This document shows, in pieces, positions 57,633 through 64,000 of a DNA stretch of 64,000 bases. The position numbers were made by a program, and so were the translations under genes. This DNA is from Cycas panzhihuaensis. Taxonomy: Eukaryota > Cycadophyta. The stretch spans positions 247,759,741-247,823,740 of the forward strand of contig CM041465.1 in the NCBI GenBank assembly GCA_023213395.1. Direction: 5' to 3'. Position 1 is the first letter of the stretch; the number at the start of each line of letters is the position of its first letter. The notes beneath the pieces are model-generated. The model searched no databases, was not told the origin of the DNA, and worked only from the letters and a program-made list of their open reading frames with translations.

Positions 57633-58400
57633 CTTCTAATCCGAACTTGATTAGAAGATCGTTGATATATTTTCCTTGGGAGAGAAAAATTTTTCCATTG
57701 CATTGAGTTACCTCAATTCCCAAGTAATATCTCATTAGTCCGAGGTCGACAGTTCAAGGATTTTGACAAGTCCATCTTTAATTTGTTGATATCCTCGCTC
57801 ACTATTTCCGATTATCGAGATGTCGTCCACAAAGATCGGGAGATATGTGACTTTGCCTTTTCTCTTAATAAACAAAGTTGCATCAACGTCTTGATAGTCA
57901 CATACCTCATATCCAAGTTGCATCATTTTGTTGGGCAACTTGGTGAACCAAGCGCTAGGGGCTTGCTTTTAGGCCATATAACGACTTTTTTCGCCTACAC
58001 ACTTTCGCCTCGTCCTGCTATCACAAAGCCTCCAGGCTGTGACATGTAGACTTCTTCTTCCAAATCGCCATTGAGAAAAGGTTTCACATCGAGTTGGTGG
58101 ATTTTCCAACCTCGTTGAGCGCCCAAGGCCACAAGTGCTCGATTGTGGGCCATTTGGTAGTTGGTGCGAAGACTTACGTGTAGTCGATGCCTTCCCTTTG
58201 GGTGAATCCTTTTGCAACCAGCCTTGCCTTTGTTTTTTCAAGGGTGCCATCCGATCCAGATTTATTTTGAACACCCATTTGTTTTCGACTACCTTCCTTC
58301 CCAAAGGCGGATCAACGAGCTCCCATGTACCGCTCTTGATCAAGGATTGGTATTCCTCATTCATGGCATTTCTCCAAACTGTGTGTTTCACAGCTTCTTG
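57633..58400 (-). pseudogene. Copia-E reverse transcriptase
   Basis: MKHTVWRNAMNEEYQSLIKS, GTWELVDPPLGRKVVENKW and VFKINL open the domain (58391 down); frameshifts follow. The catalytic motif LPIFVDDISIIGNSE is intact in 57735-57938. About four frameshifts break it. It is the only RT left in the D/E composite. Confidence 0.86.
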
Positions 58401-59040
58401 GTATGATAGAGGCTCGTCATTTGAAGCAAGGTGCGCTCACTGGTTCAAGCTCTATGGGAAGTGATGTTTGCTCCTTGCTCAGAGGCACTACTGAGTGCCG
58501 GCTTTGCCTACCTCATCGATCTCAAGTCTTTGTGCAATCGGTAGGCTTCTCAAAACCTTTGGTTGGGAATGAGGTTTTCATTTCCACAACATCCTGGTCT
58601 TCATTTTGATCCCGAAAAGGATCATGGGAGATGTATGGTCCGGAGGTTGATGACATTGTTGGAGAAGACGGCCCTACAACCCAAGGTGGTGAAGGTGGTT
58701 CTTCCGCAACTCCTTTTCCTTTTGATGCTCGACGTGGTGATTCTGGCTATTCTCCCAAGATGGCGCCGGGTTGGCGCACATTGGCACAGGATCCGAGTCA
58801 AGGATAGTGTCCTCCGGCTCTATTGTCGATTCCAAAATTTTGAGTATTTCTTCTCTTGATGTCTCCCCAAATGTTGGAATCAGACATCATATTCTGGACA
58901 TCGTTGTATCTATGAGATGGTGCTTTAGAATCAAGTTGAAGTAGTTGATCCTCCGTCTCGCAAACACCACATCTCTAGTGATAATGATCTTCTTTAATGT
59001 TGGAATGAAGACCTTGTACCCTTTCTTGTTCATGGGGTAC
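58401..59040 (-). pseudogene. Copia-E IN-RT linker
   Basis: It matches the copia-D linker (55690-56090) in the opposite orientation and continues about 230 bp beyond the point where copia-D stops. Confidence 0.75.
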
Positions 59041-59720
59041 CCAACAAAGATGCCCTTTAAAGCTCATGTTGAAGCTTATTTCTATGCTCATCAAGAATGT
59101 GAGCATAACAAGTAGAGCCAAAATTTTGAAGTGATGGACGGTAGGGGTCCGGCCCAGGTCCATCGTTCATTTGGAGACGCCGAGCTTTGATGGACTTATG
59201 TTGTTCATGCAAGAGATTGCGGTATAAATAGCTTCACCAAAGATATGCGAGCACATTCTTGAAGACAAGCATAGCCCGTGCCATATTCATTATGGTTCTA
59301 TTAGCCCTTTCAAAGAACTCCATTCTCACGAGGGTACCGCAATAGTTGTTTGATGCTTGATCCTCACGACACAAGAAGTCTTCGAATTCATTTGAAGTGT
59401 ATTCGCCACCATTGTCACCCGAGACACTTCGATTGATATCCAGATTCCTTCTCTCGTGAGAGCCTTGAATGCCTTGAATAATCGTGAATGCTTCATCTTT
59501 TGATTTGAGAAAGGTCACCCATACCTTTCGAAAGTGAAGTCATCAATAAATGTAATATAGTACCTCTTCCCGTGAGAGAAGGGATAGGCATAGGCCCACA
59601 AATGTCCGAGTGTACTAATTCAAGAGGTTGACGGCTTTCCATTGACTCGGGAAATGGTCATCTGTGGGATTTGGCAATAATGCAAGCTTCACATTTGAAT
59701 GGCTTAGAGGAAAACTGGTA
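59041..59720 (-). pseudogene. Copia-E integrase
   Basis: The ORF 59234-59518 reads FLKSKDEAFTIIQGIQG, VSGDNGGEYTSNEFEDFLCR (second Asp), then VRMEFFERANRTIMNMARAM with Glu in a corrupted PQQNGVAERANR motif. Upstream is LVHSDICGPMP near 59590-59620. Frameshifted but close to copia-D. Confidence 0.86.
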
Positions 59721-60181
59721 GACACGGAGTAGAATGATGATTTCCTTAAGCCGATCAAGTTTGACGTGCCCCATGCGAGCATGCCAAAGAGCTTCTAGGA
59801 CGACTTGGAATGAGTCAATGTGACATTATATGCAAGTTCTTCCACGACACGATGGGGGCAACAACTTGGTATGCGGAAGAAGACAATGTGGTTCAGTCAA
59901 TCTAAATAGCTTACCTTCAAGTTTCCTCATTACCACGTAACATGAAGGCGGGTGAATAACACTAATAACTTGATTATTGTATGGGACACTCAGGTCGAAT
60001 CCACGGGAGACAAGTGTGGATAACGACAGAAGGTTTTGTTTGAGATGGGGAATATACAAGACATCTTTTAAAGTAAAATTGGCGAACTGGGAGCTTCAGG
60101 CATATAGAGCCCATGCCTTGAACAGGTTGTGTCGACTTATCAGCCATGTGTACTACTCCAGTGACCTCTGAATAGAGCACT
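59721..60181 (-). pseudogene. Copia-E protease and pre-integrase remnant
   Basis: The 59826-60059 ORF reads MYIPHLKQNLLSLSTLVSRGF and KLEGKLFRLTEPHCLLP, the end of the protease and the following spacer. The segment 59974-60180 overlaps it in another frame. The active site DTGA is not included: the copy begins just downstream of it at 60181. Confidence 0.8.
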
Positions 60182-60227
60182 TGTTGAGGGATATTTAGGG
60201 ATCTAGTGCACTAACACTACACAATGG
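60182..60227 (-). repeat. 46-bp LTR fragment at the D/E junction
   Basis: It matches the terminal 46 bp or so of the copia-D LTR in minus orientation (TGTTGAGGGA ... CACTACACAATGG) with a changed stretch. A 13-bp arm GATATTTAGGGAT (60190-60202) pairs with ATCCCTAAATATC at 60230-60242. Confidence 0.8.
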
Positions 60228-60425
60228 ACATCCCTAAATATCTACTAAACAATCAGTCAGCAATCCACATGGCCAAGAATCCTGTTTTTCATGATCGTAC
60301 AAAGCACATTAGTACAAAAGTCCACAGGATCCGGAACGTCCATGACGACAATACAATTGGAACACCGCCCACAGGATCAAGTGGTCGATATCTTCACCAA
60401 ACCGCAAAGGGTGAAGTTTGAACGA
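60228..60425 (+). pseudogene. Copia-D RNase H, C-terminal end
   Basis: NNQSAIHMAKNPVFHDRTKH, then (frameshifted) the HRIR and TKPQRVKFERF-like end. It is the last 60 codons of copia RNase H; the RT and RNase H N-terminus of the plus copy are absent. Confidence 0.85.
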
Positions 60426-60921
60426 TTCAGCCTGACTCGGCCTTAGGGCCTCCATCTCCAATCGATTGAAGGAGATGGTACAGGACCAACATACTCTATC
60501 CCATTCGTGAAAACCCCTTGTGGGCGCGGAAGGATTAGAGTAAGTCTCTGCTCTCTCCCATTCGTGAAAACCCCTCATGGACGCGAAAGGAGTTGGGTTG
60601 TACTTGTTTCGAAAATCATAACCTATGAAAACCTGAAAGGGCATGGGGGATGACGAAATGGCATATGGAGACTCAGCAGATTGAAGCTGCACAACCAACT
60701 TGTACTGCTTGGCTATCTGGCTACACTCAAAGAGCCGTTTAAGCCACTTCATAGAATAGGAAGTCAAGTCCGTGGGTTTTTATTCCCCCGAGGGTTTTCC
60801 CACAAAAGTGTCTTGTAGGTTGTAGAATTTTTTTTCTCAATGTAATAATGAGGTTATAATAAAAACCTCATAGATTAGAATAGGATAAAGGAAAATGACC
60901 TTCTGCCATTAAGGGGGGGAT
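60426..60921 (+). other. Copia-D 3' untranslated region and polypurine tract
   Basis: Contains two copies of CCCATTCGTGAAAACCCCT (60500 and 60558). It ends with the polypurine tract AAGGGGGGGAT at 60911-60921 adjoining the LTR. Confidence 0.85.
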
Positions 60922-61288
60922 TGTGACGATGTTAAGGTCACATGGTCATTTCATGAAGTTAGAATTAGATAAAGTCACTTTTATGTTTATAACTTTAGGA
61001 TAAGGTGACTATGCCTAAGTCACTTAAGTGAAATGACATAAAGTTCATTTCATTGTAATTTCATGTAATCTCATTTGAATGTCATTGGGAGGGAAAACTC
61101 AAATTCCAAACCCTAGTGAGCATCCTCATTATATAAGCTGAAATTACATGGAGAGTGAATATATTCTACACTTCTCCTCTTTGAGCTCAAGCTATTAGCA
61201 TTCTCTTGTTGAGTACATTGTGCTTGTCTCCACTATTTGCCATTGTGTAGTGTTAGTGCACTAAATCCCTAGATCCATTCCCTCAACA
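60922..61288 (+). repeat. 3' LTR of copia-D
   Basis: 367 bp, about 6 differences from 40492-40858; followed by TSD CCCTG. Confidence 0.95.
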
Positions 61289-61293
61289 CCCTG

Positions 61294-62065
61294 ACCTTCC
61301 TTCTACATCAGGCGTGGGTCCTGAGGTAGATTCCCTATCCCCCCCTTTATTACAACCCGAGGAAGGAAGTAATATTCCTTCCTCCTCTTCCTTAGAAGTA
61401 TACCCACCCAACAACCGGTCCCTTCCAACGATTGGCGCCAAAACCAGGGAAATGAAAGGAGAATCGCTGGTAAATACTTCTAGAGACTCTGGTCTAGGCA
61501 GTAGAGTAATTATCCCAGAAGAAATAAATCACGAAATTTACATTGGGAATCATGTTAAGCCATTCTACGGAGAACAGTTATATGGGACTACCCACCTAAC
61601 TCATTGTATTGAATACTGGATAGAACACGGGAATTGGGATAAAGCCCAATGGCAACAAGATCTAGTATTGACCTTACGGGGAACGGCTTGGTATTGATAC
61701 CTAGCCCACCAAACCATTCTTAAAAATTGGAAAGAGTTATAGACGATGTTTCGAATTCGATTCGATCATCCAAAACAATTAGACACCCCATTATTCTATA
61801 TACGTCAAAACCCTAGTGAGCATATATAAAAATGTAAACAAAAGTGGATAACCTTAAGTATACCCAAACAAAGTTGGCCTAACTACTTCTACCATACCCT
61901 GGGAAGAGTAACAAAGGACTGGTTCCTCAGAAAGGAACAGAGTCTAGATGTGACTTGGGGAAACTTGAAAAAATCCTTTATAAAAACCTTTAGGCATACA
62001 TCAGAAAACAAGAATATAGATAGAATCCTAAAGAATATTAGAAGAATGAGTATAAAATTAGAGCA
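61294..62065 (+). pseudogene. Gypsy-B linker and second Gag-like domain
   Basis: It resumes the gypsy-B frame after copia-D: a Pro/Ser linker, then (61500 on) VIIPEEINHEIYIGNHVKPF, WDKAQWQQDLVLTLRGTAWY, a stop, YLAHQTILKNWKEL, a stop, TMFRIRFDHPKQLDTPLFYI, a stop and WPNYFYHTLGRVTKDWFLRK, FIKTFRHTSENKNIDRILKN. The same domain is in gypsy-C 46560-47060, where the Trp and Gln codons at the first two stops are intact. The pattern is that of a retrotransposon Gag capsid domain. Its placement between protease and RT is not one I know for plant gypsy elements. Confidence 0.72.
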
Positions 62066-63368
62066 AGAACTAACAAATAAAGAGGAAGAAGAATCGGTAT
62101 ATGGCGAAAAAGAGGAAGCTATGAATTATCCTGCAGAATTCACAGAACTTAATGTTGGAGAAAGAAAATTAGAGGATACCCCAGGGCACAAAATTGGAAA
62201 CAAGGAAGATGTTGGAGTGACCAAGTTAAAAACTACTGAGATCAATGTCGGCAACAAAGATGATCCCAAACTAATACGAATCGGAAATTATTGGGATAAT
62301 CAAACAGTAGCGGAAGCCCAGCAGTTGTTTGAAGAATTCCGCGACGTATTTGCATGGTCATACAAGGACCTAAAAGGCATTCCTCTAGAAATAGGAATGC
62401 ATCATATTGATTTGGTGGAAGATGCGAAACTAGTGAAGCAGAGGCCATACAGAATGAATCCCAAGTACAAGGAAAAAGTGAAAGCAGAATTAGACAAAAT
62501 GTTGGAAGCGGGATACATTTACGAAATCGACGACAGTGACTGGGTGAGCCACAGTGGTAGTTCCCTAAAGAATGGGAAAATACGTATGCATGTGGATTAC
62601 GGACAATTAAACAAGGTAACGAAAAAGGATCCCTTTCCGTTACCTTTTACAGAAGACATTCTGGAAGCAGTGGGAGGGAATGAAATATACTCCTTCACCG
62701 ATGGATTCAGTGGGTATAATCAAGTGCAGATTGCCCCAGAAGATCAAGCGAAAACCACATTCGTGACAGAATGGGGAACTTATGCATATAAAGTGATGCC
62801 ATTCGGTCTTACGAATGCACCAACTACATTCCAGAGAATTGTAATCAACATATTTCAGAAATTTATTGGAGAAAAAGTGGTGGTATTCTTAGACGATTGG
62901 ACATTATATGGATTAATGAAAGATCACATGGAAAACTTGAGGGAAATGTTACTAACATGCCGAAAAAACAAGTTGTACCTGAACCCAGAAAAATGTACCT
63001 TCCTGGTACCCTTTGGAAACCTATTGGGGCACATCGTCAACAAGGAAGGATTGCTGACAGATCCAGCCAAGGTCTCTGCAATTCTACATTTCCCTATGCC
63101 ACTTACGAGGAGACAACTGAAAGGTTTTTTGGGGTTGACGGGATATTACAAAAAATTCATCAGGGGATATGCATACATATCAGGACCCCTAGAAGAATTA
63201 CTGAAGAAGAACATTGAATGCGAATGGACGGAGGAGCAACAGCAAGCATTTGAAGCACTGAAACAAGCCATCATAGCAGCACCTATACTGCGATTCCCCG
63301 ATTGGAAGAAGACCTTCCATGTACATGTGGATGCTTCACAATACGCTATTGGATGCGTATTGGCATAA
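62066..63368 (+). pseudogene. Gypsy-B reverse transcriptase and RNase H start
   Basis: Most of a 472-codon ORF (61950-63368). The PR-RT joint FEEFRDVFAWSYKDLKGIPL is followed by VKQRPYRMNPKYKEKVKAEL, KIRMHVDYGQLNKVTKKDPF, SFTDGFSGYNQVQIAPEDQA, VMPFGLTNAPTTFQ and catalytic VVFLDDWTLYG (62883-62910). Then LGHIV, LKGFLGLTGYYKKFIRGYAY and the RNase H start VHVDASQYAIGCVLA. A stop follows. The Y/F-x-D-D position reads FLDD with both Asp present. Probably catalytically complete as RT but not expressible as a polyprotein. Confidence 0.93.
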
Positions 63369-63640
63369 CCTAGTGACGACAAAACGGATCACCCGATATA
63401 TTTCGCCAATCGGAAACTTACAAAGGCCAAGCAGAATTATATGACGACAGACAGAGAAGCACTCGACATGGTATATGCGTTGCAGAAATTTTGACACTAT
63501 CTATTAGCAAATCCATTCTTGTTTTTTGTCGATCACCAAGCATTGATGTATCTGGTAAACAAACCAATAATGCGAGGGCGAATCAGCAGGTGGTTAATGT
63601 TGTTCCAAGAATTTTCTTTTAAAATCATTGTGAAACATGG
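63369..63640 (+). pseudogene. Gypsy-B RNase H, distal part
   Basis: In frame after the stop: HPIYFANRKLTKAKQNYMTT, DREALDMVYALQKF, a stop, HYLLANPFLFFVDHQALMYL and KIIVKHGKVHIIPD. The standard gypsy RNase H is present with two further stops. Confidence 0.88.
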
Positions 63641-64000
63641 GAAAGTCCATATTATTCCTGATTAGTTGTCCAGAATCTCAAACGGGGAAAAAAGCTACGG
63701 GAGTACCAGACGACTTTCCAGACGCAGCATTATTCAGCGTAGATGCAGTTCCAATAGACTGGTATGAGGGAATACTAGAATATTTAGCAACCGGAGAAGT
63801 GCAAGCAGAATTGGATCATACGGAAAGACGAAATTTCGTCAGGAAGGCAGAACCATACCAATTAATAAACGGAGAATTGTACAAACTGGGACCAGATGAA
63901 GTGTTATGACGTTGTGTTCGACCACACAAGATCAACCAGATCATGTCGCAAGCACATGAAGGAGTAGCAGGTGGACACATGGGCAAATCAGCCACATGGT
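63641..64000 (+). pseudogene. Gypsy-B integrase N-terminus (runs off window)
   Basis: The frame 63637-63909 reads VDAVPIDWYEGILEYLATGE and YQLINGELYKLGPDEVL, then after a stop the zinc-binding start QAHEGVAGGHMGKSATW. The rest is outside the window. Confidence 0.85.

Larger units (their letters stand above)
56093..60181 (-). mobile_element. Copia-E, inverted 5'-truncated copy of the copia-D family
   Basis: Reads on minus from the protease region (60181) through integrase, RT, RNase H, 3' untranslated region and polypurine tract to a full 3' LTR (56093-56459). Gag, leader, primer site and 5' LTR are missing, and I see no TSD. It matches copia-D closely (for example 59520-59700 against 55040-55255), with most differences at CAG/CTG sites. 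Confidence 0.88.
40492..61288 (+). mobile_element. Copia-D, Ty1/copia element carrying gypsy-C and an inverted partial copy
   Basis: 367-bp LTRs at 40492-40858 and 60922-61288 differ at about 6 sites, with a perfect TSD CCCTG (40487-40491, 61289-61293). Primer site and leader are followed by gypsy-C (inserted in the leader), gag, protease and integrase on plus. At 56092 the element switches to a minus-strand partial copy (copia-E) and returns at 60228 to plus RNase H, 3' untranslated region, polypurine tract and LTR. RT of the plus copy is missing. It is nested within gypsy-B. Confidence 0.93.
36556..64000 (+). mobile_element. Gypsy-B, large Ty3/gypsy element split by copia-D
   Basis: 5' LTR 36556-37359, primer site, gag, protease and linker up to 40491, then copia-D (40492-61288 plus CCCTG), then a second Gag-like domain, RT, RNase H and the integrase start, running off the window end. 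The reading across the insertion is continuous when copia-D is removed (NSN-P then DLPSTSG). The order PR-Gag2-RT is shared with gypsy-C. The primer site resembles that of Athila/Tat elements (TGGCGCCGTTGCC type), a tentative lineage hint. Confidence 0.93.

Overview
The window is plant nuclear DNA made almost wholly of nested LTR retrotransposons. I found no host gene, tRNA, rRNA or CRISPR array. Every coding segment belongs to a Ty1/copia or Ty3/gypsy polyprotein and is broken by stops or frameshifts. Methionine-tRNA-type primer sites (TGGTATCAGAGC and variants), polypurine tracts, TG...CA LTRs and 5-bp target-site duplications (TSDs) define the elements. The density and depth of nesting suggest a large-genome land plant, but the species cannot be told from transposons alone.

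Layout. (1) 1-13355, minus strand: gypsy element A, a chromovirus (gag, PR, RT, RNase H, IN with a GPY/F module and chromodomain), cut by the window start. Copia-1 (1089-8850, minus, TSD CTTTA) sits inside its integrase. (2) 13356-22015, plus: copia-2, whose 5' LTR end was hit by element A. Its pol carries a 554-bp solo LTR of the copia-1 family (17142-17695, TSD CTTTT) and an unrecognised 3.2-kb insertion (18496-21688, TSD ATGTT). (3) 22016-35362, minus: copia-4, inserted into copia-2 sequence. Its own 3' LTR was split by copia-3 (22113-29720, plus, TSD GGATT). (4) 35363-36555: anonymous sequence with short repeats. (5) 36556 to the window end, plus: gypsy-B, interrupted at 40491 by copia-D (40492-61288, TSD CCCTG). 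Copia-D itself contains gypsy-C (42410-52762, TSD GACAG), a relative of gypsy-B. Copia-D also holds an inverted, 5'-truncated copy of its own family (copia-E, 56093-60181).

The main points of interest are these. Gypsy-B and gypsy-C share an unusual architecture: four CCHC knuckles, a second Gag-like domain between protease and RT, and in gypsy-C an extra ORF after integrase plus an array of TACGTACC repeats. The D/E inverted composite cannot be explained by a simple insertion. The LTRs carry perfect palindromes upstream of the TATA box. Copies of the same repeat differ preferentially at CAG/CTG sites (CAG in one copy, CG in the other), which may be a base-calling artefact and would explain why the nested gypsy-C looks older than its host copia-D.
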